The translations under genes were made by a program, and so were the position numbers. The notes under the pieces were generated by a model. That model had not been told where the DNA came from and searched no databases. It saw nothing but the letters and a program-made list of their open reading frames with translations. 64,000 nucleotides of DNA. Source: Streptomyces cyaneus (GTDB lineage Bacteria; Actinomycetota; Actinomycetes; Streptomycetales; Streptomycetaceae). Positions 26,548 to 34,832 of this stretch are shown here, piece after piece (position 1 is the first letter of the stretch; each line of letters starts with the position of its first letter). The DNA is taken from assembly GCF_004028635.1 (NCBI RefSeq), contig NZ_RQJW01000004.1:186001-250000 (forward strand). The letters are read 5' to 3'.

Positions 26548-27009
26548 ATGTACTCAAGCGACGATCGTCCCCGCGACGCCAGCAGTGCGCGGTACGACGA
26601 TCCCTGGTACGACGCGCTCGCCTCCGGGTGGGGGGAGGCGGACGTCACGGATGCTCCCGACGCCGCTCCGCGGACAGCGGCCGACGTGTACCTCGAGGTA
26701 CAGCGCAGCGCGGCCTTCCAGGAAGTCCGCAGCCGCTACCGGAGGTTCGTGGTGCCGGCGGTCGCTGTGTTCCTCGCTTGGTACGTGGCGTACGTCGTGG
26801 CCGCCACGACCGCGCCCGGGCTGATGGCGCGGCCCGTGGTGGGCGCCGTGAACGTGGCGATGCTCGCCGGGCTCGGACAGTTCCTCACCACGTTCCTGCT
26901 CACCTGGGCCTACGCCCGTCATGCCCGGCTGCGCCGGGACCGGGCGGCGCTCGAACTGCGCTGGGACACCCAGGAGTTGACGCGCGTCGCAAAGGGCGGT
27001 GCCTCGTGA
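26548..27009 (+). CDS. DUF485 membrane protein
   Basis: The 153-residue protein has a hydrophilic N-terminus (1-55), then two membrane helices (VVPAVAVFLAWYVAYVVA and AMLAGLGQFLTTFLLTWAY) connected by a short loop, the DUF485 pattern. In many bacteria this small protein (YjcH in E. coli) is encoded just before the acetate/solute symporter ActP. Here its TGA overlaps the GTG of the symporter gene. ATG 26548 is chosen; an in-frame TTG lies six bases earlier. Its function is thought to be accessory to the symporter. Confidence 0.85.
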   Translation: MYSSDDRPRDASSARYDDPWYDALASGWGEADVTDAPDAAPRTAADVYLEVQRSAAFQEVRSRYRRFVVPAVAVFLAWYVAYVVAATTAPGLMARPVVGAVNVAMLAGLGQFLTTFLLTWAYARHARLRRDRAALELRWDTQELTRVAKGGAS

Positions 27010-28598
27010 CGGGTGACCATCAGACTCTGGCGCTGCTCCTGTTCGGCGTGTTCGTCGCGATCACACTGACGATCACGACGTGGGTGAGCCGTAACCGGCG
27101 TGGTTCGGCGGAGGAGTTCTATGCGGGCGGCCGGCTCTTCTCGCCCATGGAGAATGGTTTTGCCATCGCCGGTGACTACATGTCGGCAGCCTCCTTCCTC
27201 GGCATCTCCGGGCTCATCGCCCTCTTCGGCTATGACGGGCTGCTGTACTCGGTGGGCTTCCTCGTGGCCTGGCTGGTGGTGCTGCTCCTCGTCGCCGAAC
27301 TGGTGCGCAACTGCGGGCGGTTCACGCTCGCCGACGTGGTCGCCGCGCGGACGAGGGAGCGCCCCGTGCGGATCGCTCTGGGAACTTCCTCGGTCACCGT
27401 GTCCGTTCTGTATCTGGTGGCGCAAATGGTGGGCGCGGGCACCCTGGTCGCACTGCTGCTCGGGGGCGAGGGCGAGGCGACGCAGGCCTGGACCGTCATC
27501 GGCGTCGGTGCGCTCATGGTGATCTATGTGTCATGGGGAGGGATGCGAGCCACCACCTGGATCCAGATCGTCAAGTCGGTCCTGCTGCTCGGCGGCACCG
27601 TCGCATTGACCGTGCTCGTCCTGGTGCGCTTCCACGGCGACTTCGACCGGCTGCTGCTCACGGCGGCCGAGCGCAGTGGTCACGGCAACGCGTTCCTGGC
27701 ACCCGGGCTGAAGTACGGCGCGGACTGGACGGCCCGGTTCGACTTCATCAGCCTCGGACTCGCACTGGTGCTGGGGACCGCCGGGCTGCCGCACATCCTG
27801 TCCCGCTTCTACACCGTGCCGACCGCTCGCGCGGCCCGGCGCTCGGTGGTCTGGGCGATCGGGCTCATCGGCGGCTTCTACCTGATGACGATCGTCCTGG
27901 GCTTCGGCGCGGCCGCGATCGTCGGGCCCGAGACCGTGCGGGGGTCGAACGCGGCCGGGAACACTGCGGTTCCGCTGCTCGCGCTCGATCTCGGCGGCGG
28001 CGCAAATTCCACGGGAGGAACGGTTCTCTTCGCCGTGGTCGCCGCCATCGCCTTCGCCACGATCCTCGCGGTGGTCGCGGGCATCACGCTGTCCTCCTCG
28101 GCCTCCGTAGCCCACGACCTGTATGCCTCACTGCGCCGTCGGCGCGCCAAGCCCCGCAGCGAGGTGGCCGTGGCGCGCGTAGCCGCCGTCGGTATCGGCG
28201 TGGTCGCGATCGCCCTCGGATTGCTGGCCCGCGACCTCAACGTCGCCTTCCTGGTCGGCCTCGCCTTCGCCGTCGCCGCGTCCGCCAATCTGCCGGTGCT
28301 GCTGTACTCACTGTTCTGGCGTGACTTCACCACGCGCGGCGCCGTATGGGCCGTGTACGGGGGCCTGGTCCCCGCCGTGGTGCTCGTGGTGCTGTCACCG
28401 GTGGTGTCGGGCAGCCCCGAATCGCTGTTCCCCGGCGTCGACTTCCAGTACTTCCCCTTGCAGAACCCCGGCCTCGTCTCCATCCCGCTGGGCTTCGTCG
28501 CGGGCTGGCTCGGGACGGTCACCTCGGCCGAGATGCCGGACGAGGCCAAGCACGCGGAGACCGAGGTGCGGTCGCTGACGGGGGCGGGGGCGGTTTAG
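27006..28598 (+). CDS. sodium/solute symporter, ActP-like (cation acetate symporter)
   Basis: The 530-residue protein has about 13 membrane helices and the SSS signature: EEFYAGGRLFSPMENGFAIA with AGDYMSAASFLGISG in TM2, and GTAGLPHILSRFYTVP. ActP relatives take up acetate and other short carboxylates with Na+. GTG 27006 overlaps the DUF485 stop by GTGA, giving translational coupling. The neighbouring convergent gene pair encodes a citrate/C4-dicarboxylate-type two-component system, which suggests the substrate may be a carboxylate sensed by that system. That regulatory link is inferred. Confidence 0.9.
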   Translation: MTGDHQTLALLLFGVFVAITLTITTWVSRNRRGSAEEFYAGGRLFSPMENGFAIAGDYMSAASFLGISGLIALFGYDGLLYSVGFLVAWLVVLLLVAELVRNCGRFTLADVVAARTRERPVRIALGTSSVTVSVLYLVAQMVGAGTLVALLLGGEGEATQAWTVIGVGALMVIYVSWGGMRATTWIQIVKSVLLLGGTVALTVLVLVRFHGDFDRLLLTAAERSGHGNAFLAPGLKYGADWTARFDFISLGLALVLGTAGLPHILSRFYTVPTARAARRSVVWAIGLIGGFYLMTIVLGFGAAAIVGPETVRGSNAAGNTAVPLLALDLGGGANSTGGTVLFAVVAAIAFATILAVVAGITLSSSASVAHDLYASLRRRRAKPRSEVAVARVAAVGIGVVAIALGLLARDLNVAFLVGLAFAVAASANLPVLLYSLFWRDFTTRGAVWAVYGGLVPAVVLVVLSPVVSGSPESLFPGVDFQYFPLQNPGLVSIPLGFVAGWLGTVTSAEMPDEAKHAETEVRSLTGAGAV

Positions 28599-28719
28599 GG
28601 CGGGGCCGCCTTCACCGCCGTACCCGCGCAAGGCACTTGGCGGTCGGCTGATATTTGCGCGGCCGGCATCCGTATGAAGGAGTGGCACGGTTCCTTCCCC
28701 CGCCCCCACGGGCCGTGCC

Positions 28720-29400
28720 TCAGGCGCGGGTCGCCCACACGTAACGGTGTTCCGGGCGGCCCGCGTCGCCGTACTTGAGGGTGAGGCGGGCCCGTCCCGT
28801 GCGTTCCAGGAGCTTGAGGTAGCGCTGGGCGGTCTGGCGGCTCACCCCGGTCCGCTCGGCGATCTCCTGGGCCGACAGAGGGCCTTCGGCGTTCATCAGG
28901 GACTGGCGTACGAGTTCCGCGGTGGTGGGGGAGTGGCCCTTGGGCAGGTCGGGCTCCGACGACGCGGACAGGGCGCCGAAGATGCGGTCCACCTCGGCCT
29001 GCTCCGCCTCGCCGCCGCCGTCGAGAGTGCGGCGCAGCTCCGCATACGCCTCCAGCTTGGCGCGCAGCCCCGCGAAGGCGAACGGCTTGACCAGGTACTG
29101 CAGCGCCCCGTGCCGCATCGCCGCCTGCACCGTCGACACGTCCCGGGCCGCCGTCACCATGATCACGTCGGTCTGGAGGCCGCGTCGGCGCATCTCCTGG
29201 ACGACCGACAGGCCCGTCCCGTCGGGCAGATAGTGATCCATGAGGACCAGGTCCAGCCGGGGCAGCTCCTCCACCTGGCGAAGTGCCTCGGCCGCGCTGT
29301 GCGCCTCGCCTGCGACATGGAAGCCCGGCACCTTCTCGACGTAGGCGGAGTTGACGCGCGCGACGCGTGTGTCGTCGTCCACGACCAGGACCTCGATCAT
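28720..29400 (-). CDS. response regulator, CitB/DcuR type
   Basis: The 226-residue protein has a receiver domain with acidic DDD at 8-10, phospho-acceptor Asp55 in LVLMDHYLPDG and the conserved Lys in YLVKPFAF, followed by a winged-helix domain (SAQEIAERTGVSRQTAQRYL). This is the CitB/DcuR class, which normally switches on dicarboxylate or citrate uptake genes. The ATG at 29400 overlaps the kinase stop by ATGA. It converges with the ActP-like symporter 120 bp away, a plausible target, though no regulator site has been located. Confidence 0.9.
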   Translation of the reverse strand: MIEVLVVDDDTRVARVNSAYVEKVPGFHVAGEAHSAAEALRQVEELPRLDLVLMDHYLPDGTGLSVVQEMRRRGLQTDVIMVTAARDVSTVQAAMRHGALQYLVKPFAFAGLRAKLEAYAELRRTLDGGGEAEQAEVDRIFGALSASSEPDLPKGHSPTTAELVRQSLMNAEGPLSAQEIAERTGVSRQTAQRYLKLLERTGRARLTLKYGDAGRPEHRYVWATRA

Positions 29401-31079
29401 CGCGACTCCTCCTCGGCGGTGCTCTGCGCGGCTGACGGCAAGCTGAGGGCCGGTTCCAGCTCGGGCTCGGCCAGCGCCTCGGGCAGGACCACGGTGAACT
29501 CCGCGCCTCCGCCTGCTGCTTCGTCCACCGTCGCGCTGCCACCCTGCCGTTCGGCGAGCCTGCGCACCAGGGAGAGCCCGATGCCGCGCTCGCGGTGGGC
29601 CGGTGGCGTCTTGGTGGACCACCCCTCGGTGAAGATCAACTCGCGGTGCTCCTCGGGGATTCCCGGCCCTGTGTCGCGCACCCTGAGGGTCGAGGTACGC
29701 CCCTCGGCACGCAATTCGACCTCCACGCGCGCGTGCGGCGTGCCCGCGACGGCGTCCAGCGCGTTGTCCACCAGATTGCCGACGATCGTGACGAGCCCTC
29801 GGGGGTCGACCAGCCGGTCCGGCAGCCGGGTACGGTCCGACAGGTGCAGTGCGACGCCGCGCTCGGCCGCCACGGTCGCCTTGCCGACCAGGAGGGCGGC
29901 GAGCAGCGGGTCCTGGATCTTCTCGGCGACCTGCTCCGCGGTGGCCCGGTGGTCGCCGACCACCTCGCCCACGAACTCCACGGCGTCGTCGTACATCTCC
30001 AGTTCGAGCAGCCCGAGGAGCGTGTGCATCCGGTTGGCGTGCTCGTGGTCCTGGGCGCGCAGGGCGTCGATCAGGCCGCGTGTGGAGTCGAGCTCCCGGC
30101 CGAGCTGCTCCAGCTCGGTGCGGTCGCGCAGGGTCGCTACGGCGCCGCCGTCGTCGGTGGGCATGCGATTGGCGACCAGGACGCGCTGGCCGCGGACCGT
30201 GAGCAGGTCGGTTCCCGTCACCCGGCCGGCCAGCACGTCGGTCGTACGGCCCTCGCCGAGCGCCTCGTCGAGGGACCGGCCGACGGCCTCGTCACCGATG
30301 CCCAGCAGGCGCTGAGCCTCGTCGTTGAGCAGACGGATCCGGCCGCCGCGGTCCAGGGCGACGACGCCCTCCCGGATACCGTGCAGCATGGCCTCGCGCT
30401 CCGCGAGCAGCGCCGAGATGTCCGAGAATGCCAGGTCCCGGGTCTGCCGCTGGACCCGGCGGGAGATGAGCCAGGCGGCCAGCGCGCCGACCGCCAGGGC
30501 ACCGCCCGCGTACGCGAGCAGCCCGGGGATCGCGTGCAGCAGCCGGGCCCGCACGCTGTCGTACGCGATACCGACCGAGACCGCCCCGACGATCTTGCCG
30601 TCACCGTCGCGCAGCGGCACCTTGCCGCGGGCACTGCGACCCAGGGTGCCGTCGTCGATCTGCATGACCTCATGGCCGGCGAGGGCCTGACCGGGGTCGG
30701 TCGAGACGATCCTGCCGATCTCGCCCGGGGTGGGGTGGGACCAGCGCACCCCACCCCGGTTCATCACGACGACGTACTCGGCCTTGGTGGCCTTGCGGAT
30801 CCGCTCCGCCTCGCGCTGGACCGGCCCGTCGGCCGTCGCACGCGTGCTCACCAGGTCCTCGGCGATCTGCGGCTGGGCCGCGGTGGTCTGTGCGATCGAC
30901 AGCGCACGGCGCATCGCCTGATCGTCCAGTTGGTCGCTGAGCGGAGCGAGGAACAGCCCGGTCGCGAGCACCGCGACTCCCGCGGCGATCGCCACCTGCA
31001 TCAGGAGCACCTGCGCGAACATCCGCCGGGGCAGACCGAGGCGCAGGCGACGTGCGGGGGGAGTGGGGCTCATACCCAT
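29397..31079 (-). CDS. sensor histidine kinase, CitA/DcuS type
   Basis: The 560-residue membrane kinase has a helix at about residues 20-45, a periplasm-facing PAS-like sensor domain to about 175 (EYVVVMNRGGVRWSHPTPGEIG, LRDGDGKIVGAVSVG), a second helix near 180-205, a cytoplasmic PAS region, and a DHp/ATPase pair. The phosphohistidine motif RAQDHEHANRMHTLLGLLEL is the one seen in CitA/DcuS kinases, and DNALDAV, DTGPGIP and RGIGLSLV are the N, G1 and G2 boxes. It probably senses an external carboxylate. Start ATG 31079 versus 31073 is not settled. Confidence 0.9.
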   Translation of the reverse strand: MGMSPTPPARRLRLGLPRRMFAQVLLMQVAIAAGVAVLATGLFLAPLSDQLDDQAMRRALSIAQTTAAQPQIAEDLVSTRATADGPVQREAERIRKATKAEYVVVMNRGGVRWSHPTPGEIGRIVSTDPGQALAGHEVMQIDDGTLGRSARGKVPLRDGDGKIVGAVSVGIAYDSVRARLLHAIPGLLAYAGGALAVGALAAWLISRRVQRQTRDLAFSDISALLAEREAMLHGIREGVVALDRGGRIRLLNDEAQRLLGIGDEAVGRSLDEALGEGRTTDVLAGRVTGTDLLTVRGQRVLVANRMPTDDGGAVATLRDRTELEQLGRELDSTRGLIDALRAQDHEHANRMHTLLGLLELEMYDDAVEFVGEVVGDHRATAEQVAEKIQDPLLAALLVGKATVAAERGVALHLSDRTRLPDRLVDPRGLVTIVGNLVDNALDAVAGTPHARVEVELRAEGRTSTLRVRDTGPGIPEEHRELIFTEGWSTKTPPAHRERGIGLSLVRRLAERQGGSATVDEAAGGGAEFTVVLPEALAEPELEPALSLPSAAQSTAEEESR

Positions 31080-31202
31080 GACGGTACGTGGGCGGGCGGG
31101 AAGTCCCGTAGTGGGGTGTGACGTGGATCTCTTGATCACTCTCGGGCAGTCAGTACAGGTCGGTCCACAGTCGGTCCACGTGGGGTGATCCGGTGTACTT
31201 GA

Positions 31203-32147
31203 TCAACTCGCGAGTGCCGTCGTCATCGTGAGCTCGCGCACCGCCACCACGTCCATCCGCGCGGGCGAGCCGAGTACCGACGCCCCACAGCTCTCGGAGC
31301 GAGGCGGCAGGGACGCGCCCTGCGCCACGACGACCCGCCAGTGGCGCCCGTCCACATGGGCGACCGTCACTTCCCATCGCGGGGCCGTGCCGTCCGTCCG
31401 TACGACGCTGAGTGCTTCCGCGGCGTACTCGCCCGCAGCCGAGCGCACGGCCAGCTCGGCTGCCTGGCCCGGCCGCTCCCATGCGGAGTTCCCGCGGCAC
31501 CCATCGACGATGATCTGTCCCTCCTGGACGCCGTGCAGGACCTCCTTGACGGCGTGGGCCTGCGCCCGGCCGTAGGCGTAGCCGTACGGCAGCACCAGCA
31601 ACGTCGGTGAGAATCGATGTCCACCCAGATGAGTGACCTCCCAGATGCCCTCCACGCCGGAGGAGGCGAGCTCGGCTGCGAGGGGGCGGCCGAGTAGTGC
31701 GCAGCAGCGGTCCCGCTTGCCGTTGGTGCAGACCAGGGCGAGCGGCTCGCCGGTGTGGCGCCGCCCCTGGAGTACCGAGTCGAAGGTGTGGTGGTCACCC
31801 ATGCCGAGGGCGGCGAAGTCCAGGTCGAGCAACTGCTCCGGGTCGTGCGTCGTGGCTGCGTGCAGCCAGACGTTTCCGGGCACGGTGTGGGCTGCGTAGA
31901 CCTGGCGCTCGGCGGTGGCGCCGCAGTCGGCGTGCCGGCCGGGACGGCGGATCAGGGCGACACGTACGCCCGTGCCCTTCGCGGCCGCCTCCAGGGCGCG
32001 GCCCAGCGCGGGATCCAGGTGGCTCTGCGTGAGCGCCTTGGCACCCCACGGACCGGGCTGCTCCAGCAGCAGCCAGGTCGTCGCGGTCGCCGCGGTCCCC
32101 GCGATGGGCTCGTCGAGGTCCTGCGAGACGGTTGAGCACGTACTCAC
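31203..32147 (-). CDS. sucrase/ferredoxin-like family protein (thioredoxin-fold [2Fe-2S])
   Basis: The 314-residue protein starts VSTCSTVSQDLDEPIAG and contains WLLLEQPGPWG, PGRH and CTNGKRDRCCALLGRPL, followed by GGHRFSPTLLVLPYG, the pattern of the sucrase/ferredoxin-like (Aim32-related) family. These have thioredoxin-like [2Fe-2S] domains; the substrate is unknown. The GTG at 32147 abuts a 19-bp iron box with no room for a leader, and no ribosome-binding site precedes it, so the mRNA is probably leaderless. It is therefore likely repressed by a DmdR/IdeR-type regulator when iron is plentiful. Confidence 0.85.
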   Translation of the reverse strand: MSTCSTVSQDLDEPIAGTAATATTWLLLEQPGPWGAKALTQSHLDPALGRALEAAAKGTGVRVALIRRPGRHADCGATAERQVYAAHTVPGNVWLHAATTHDPEQLLDLDFAALGMGDHHTFDSVLQGRRHTGEPLALVCTNGKRDRCCALLGRPLAAELASSGVEGIWEVTHLGGHRFSPTLLVLPYGYAYGRAQAHAVKEVLHGVQEGQIIVDGCRGNSAWERPGQAAELAVRSAAGEYAAEALSVVRTDGTAPRWEVTVAHVDGRHWRVVVAQGASLPPRSESCGASVLGSPARMDVVAVRELTMTTALAS

Positions 32148-32166
32148 AGAGGTGAGCCTAACCTGA
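32148..32166 (-). promoter_or_regulatory. iron box (DmdR/IdeR operator)
   Basis: On the minus strand the 19-mer is TCAGGTTAGGCTCACCTCT. It matches the actinobacterial iron box TTAGGTTAGGCTCACCTAA at 16 of 19 positions and ends immediately before the GTG at 32147. TAGGCT inside it could serve as the -10 element, consistent with repression by promoter occlusion. Confidence 0.8.
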
Positions 32167-32392
32167 CTTGGGTCGGGGCGACTTCCTGAGGGGGTGCGGC
32201 CCGCTCCAGCGAGGGCTGTGGGTGCTGCTGGAGCAGGCAAGAACAGCACGGTCGTCGGCGTCGGACGCAAGGGCGACAAGGGCCGAGTCGACCAGTTCGC
32301 CTACAAGGGTCAGATCGGCGGCGCGGTATGTGGGGCCGGGGGCGTCGGAGAAGGTGCCGATGACTGCCTGACGCAAGCCCTGACATACGTGT

Positions 32393-32419
32393 GGCCTGGT
32401 GCCGTTCTGGCGCCAGGCC
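32393..32419. terminator. hairpin in an otherwise gene-poor stretch (32167-32555)
   Basis: GGCCTGGTGCC (32393-32403) pairs with GGCGCCAGGCC (32409-32419) with one G-T mismatch and a 5-nt loop. No supported gene lies in 32167-32555, though small open frames exist on both strands. The hairpin is suitable as a terminator for the minus-strand gene ending at 32556. Confidence 0.55.
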
Positions 32420-32555
32420 TCATCGGGTGGAGATCGAGCAGTGACGGGGTGCCGGCTGCTCGCCGGGTCGGTTGCCCGGCTCGCTCAACGGTTGCGCGCG
32501 GCCGGGGAGCGTTGACGGTACGGGTCTGGGGTGGACGCGTGCTCGTGCGGTGGTC

Positions 32556-32783
32556 TCAGGCGTCGGGGATGTCTGCCTTGGCGCGGATGAGAGTCTCCCG
32601 GCTGACGATGACGATGCGCTCGTAGTCTGCGCGGGCGGCATCGGCGGGCAGTTCCGGGTCAAGCGCCTCGGTGGCCTCGGTGCCGATGACGGCGAAGTTG
32701 CCGTCGCTGAGTTCGAACACGTCCGGGCAGGTAGCTCCTGAACTACTGCCTCGGGCGCTGGGAGGCACACCGATGCGGCGCAC
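32556..32783 (-). CDS. small conserved Streptomyces protein
   Basis: The 75-residue protein begins MRRIGVPPSARGSSSGATC, continues with FELSDGNFAVIGTEAT and ends in a YERIVIVSRETLIRAKADIPDA-like stretch. I recall this type of small protein as common in Streptomyces, usually following a DUF6879 gene in regulator-linked clusters. Here no intact DUF6879 partner is upstream: instead there is unrecognised sequence and a DUF6082 remnant. GTG 32783 is the likely start; a TTG nine bases further upstream is possible. It may therefore be an orphan left by rearrangement. Confidence 0.5.
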   Translation of the reverse strand: MRRIGVPPSARGSSSGATCPDVFELSDGNFAVIGTEATEALDPELPADAARADYERIVIVSRETLIRAKADIPDA

Positions 32784-32944
32784 GATCTTCAAAGGTACCG
32801 GTCCTTACGAACAAAAGGGTCTGGGCATACTGGGTGGGGAGCAGGTTACTGGTGATCCTGAGTCCCTGTGGCTGGACGGCAAGAAAATCACTCAGTCGCG
32901 CCCCTATCGGTTCGCTGTTGACCGTCCCGGCGTTGCGGGCCCCG

Positions 32945-33096
32945 CCAGCCGGTCGGCGGCCACCGACGACGCACCCCCCGTCCGTGGCGGATTCGTCGAG
33001 GCCCCGGACCATACCGTCCACCATGTGACTCAGTCGGGCTGCCAGCATGTGGCCCAGTCCGGCCTCCACCGATGACTCGTCCAGGCCGGCGAGCAC
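32945..33096 (-). pseudogene. DUF6082 3'-end fragment
   Basis: On the minus strand this encodes LAGLDESSVEAGLGH, then SHMVDGMVRGLDESATDGG. This is a diverged duplicate of the end of the intact DUF6082 gene at 35718-36269, which reads LDESSVEAQLGRMVDGLVRD. A 24-bp insertion separates the two halves. The fragment stops shortly before the IS copy at 33152, so the upstream part has been lost. Confidence 0.7.
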
Positions 33097-33151
33097 GGTC
33101 GCACTCCGGCCGCCATGCCAAATGCCTCAAGGACGACGGCGGCCCGTTGTT

Positions 33152-33581
33152 CTAGGGGTTTTCCTGGCGATCATGAGCGGCCAGATGACGAGTGCTGCGG
33201 CGGTGACGGTGCCGAGGTAGACGTAGGCGCGTTTGTCGATCTGGTCGCGACCGCGCGGGACTGTTTCAGCTTGTTGATCGCCCGCTCGACCGTGTTGCGC
33301 TTGGCGTACCGCTCTTTGTCGAAGCCGGGTGGCCGGCCACCGGTGCTCGCGCGCCGCAGACGTCCGGCCGTTTGGTCGGCTTTCTCCGGGATGACGTGCC
33401 GGATCCTGCGTCCACACAGGTAGGCGCGGGTGCGACGGTTGCTGTAGCCCTGGGCGGCGCTGACGCTGTCGGGTGTCATGCGAGGCCGGCCGGTGGCCAG
33501 GCGGGGCACCCGGATCCGCTCCATGACAGCCTCGAACCGGGTGCAGTCGGCCCGCTGACCGGGCGTCAGGACGAGCGAGAG
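33152..33581 (-). repeat. 430-bp inverted repeat, left copy
   Basis: Pairs with 35147-35576 in reverse orientation. By eye I count 7 mismatches and no gaps over 430 positions (about 98% identity). The two copies enclose 1.56 kb. Confidence 0.9.
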
Positions 33582-33605
33582 CCCTTCGCCCTTGAACAGC
33601 AGCAC
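33152..33605 (-). mobile_element. IS5-type transposase remnant, copy A
   Basis: The minus strand encodes only the C-terminal part of an IS5-family DDE transposase: SLVLTPGQRADCTRFEAVME, IRHVIPEKADQ, then ERYAKRNTVERAINKLK with the Y-R-E-K signature around the last catalytic Glu. After AVATR the reading frame is shifted, so the usual YVYLGTVTAAALVIW ending is in another frame. The element lacks its N-terminal half. It ends at CTAGGGG (33152), the same end as copy B. Confidence 0.85.
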
Positions 33606-33675
33606 CGGCGCCGCGCAGTGTCCCCCAGTGCAGCGGCAGCCGCCCGCAGGTGCGCCTTTCGCCCTTGAACAGCAG
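33585..33675. repeat. 18-bp direct repeat at the truncated end of copy A
   Basis: TTCGCCCTTGAACAGCAG occurs at 33585-33602 and again at 33658-33675. It looks like a slippage or recombination scar next to the broken end of the transposase remnant. Confidence 0.7.
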
Positions 33676-33776
33676 GCCCGCAGCCTGCCCGCAGCCGCGC
33701 GATGTCCGCAACCCCGGGCCCAGTGGCGCCCGCAGGAGCGCGCGCACCACCGACAGATGCGTCACAAGTGCGCGTT

Positions 33777-34550
33777 TTACTCGTTCGGGTCCCAGTCTGC
33801 GAGCTGCTCCATCGGCTCGGTGTCGCCGGTGGTCTCCAGGCCGTCGAGCGGGACGCGATCGTAGAAGTAGAGGACCAGTTCGCTCGCTGCGCCTCGCATC
33901 GCCATGTCGCCCGGCTCCGCGTCGGCGGCGAGGTCGTCGCAGCGGACGCCGTCGGCGTTGAGGGTCAGGCGCCAGGAGCGGCCCTCGGTCGTGTGCAGGT
34001 CGATGGTTGCCGGCTTGAACGGCCAGGGGACGGTCGTCGCCGAGACGGTCGTCAGGAACTCGTCGACGCCCTCGACCGCGACGTCCGTCGGCAGCGGCTG
34101 TGCGGCGCCCTGGGTGAGCTGGGCGTCGTAGGTGTGGACGGCGATCTCCTGGATCTGGTGCCGGGCCACGGCTCCGCTGGTCTCCGGGGCCTGCGAGCGG
34201 CCCCACCAGGTCCAGCAGCCGCGGTCCGGGCCGGCCTCGCGTATCGCGTCGAGCATGAGCTCGGTCGACTCGGCGAGCCAGGCGTCCAGGGCTTCGCGGT
34301 CGCGGGGCGCGGTCGGGGCGCCCTTCGGGTCCGTCCTCGCCGGGGGCTCAGCGCCCGGGCCCGCCGCGACGATGGCGGCCTGGCGGCGGCGGCCGTCACC
34401 GAGGTGCTGCGCCAGTTCGCGCAGCGTCCAGTCCGGGCAGGTCGGGACCTGGACGTCAAGGTCGGGGGCGGACGCGATCGCAGCGCGGAACGCGGCCGAG
34501 CGGTCTTCGATCAGCCGCAGGACCTCGGGGAACTCCAAGATGTTTTGCAC
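33777..34550 (-). CDS. maleylpyruvate isomerase family mycothiol-dependent enzyme
   Basis: The 257-residue protein has the MDMPI N-terminal DinB-like four-helix domain (VPTCPDWTLRELAQHLGDG, then VARHQIQEIAVHTYDAQL with metal-binding histidines) and a C-terminal MDMPI_C domain (IDLHTTEGRSWRLTLNADG). Homologues are metal enzymes that use mycothiol as cofactor; the founding enzyme isomerises maleylpyruvate in aromatic catabolism, but most paralogues are uncharacterised. It lies between two inverted copies of a dead transposase, so its presence here may be strain-specific, although the gene itself looks intact. Confidence 0.85.
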   Translation of the reverse strand: MQNILEFPEVLRLIEDRSAAFRAAIASAPDLDVQVPTCPDWTLRELAQHLGDGRRRQAAIVAAGPGAEPPARTDPKGAPTAPRDREALDAWLAESTELMLDAIREAGPDRGCWTWWGRSQAPETSGAVARHQIQEIAVHTYDAQLTQGAAQPLPTDVAVEGVDEFLTTVSATTVPWPFKPATIDLHTTEGRSWRLTLNADGVRCDDLAADAEPGDMAMRGAASELVLYFYDRVPLDGLETTGDTEPMEQLADWDPNE

Positions 34551-34619
34551 GGCGGTTGTGTATCACGGCGCTCCGGCCGCCGGGTAGCGAATTTGTCGGA
34601 CGAACGCGTCGACGGCCGG

Positions 34620-34752
34620 GCGGAGCGCCGGCGCCGAAGCCGCCCTGAAAATCCGCGCACTGCTCGCCAACGGCGACTTCGACCGCTACTGGACCTACCA
34701 TCTGGGCCAAGAGCACCAGCGCAACCACCAGGCCCGCTACCAACTCGCTGCT
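34620..34752 (+). pseudogene. C-terminal fragment of an unrelated transposase
   Basis: The plus strand encodes AEAALKIRALLANGDFDRYW followed by TYHLGQEHQRNHQARYQLAA, which resembles the end of ISKra4-type transposases as I remember them. The expected stop after LAA is TGC (34753) here, so the frame runs on. No other part of such an element is seen. The family name is tentative. Confidence 0.45.
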
Positions 34753-34832
34753 TGCCCTACGAAGTCACTCCCAGCAATCCGCACCCCTGGCCGATGCATG
34801 GTCTGGCGATCAGGTGAGCCGCTGATAGGACT

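Noticed and set aside
24135..26648. 837-codon open frame on the minus strand opposite parE
   Set aside because: It is antisense to a strongly conserved gene; such long frames are expected in 70+% GC DNA.
32158..32376. 72-residue minus-strand frame and its plus-strand counterpart
   Set aside because: Neither shows a start site or conserved pattern; left as gene-poor sequence.
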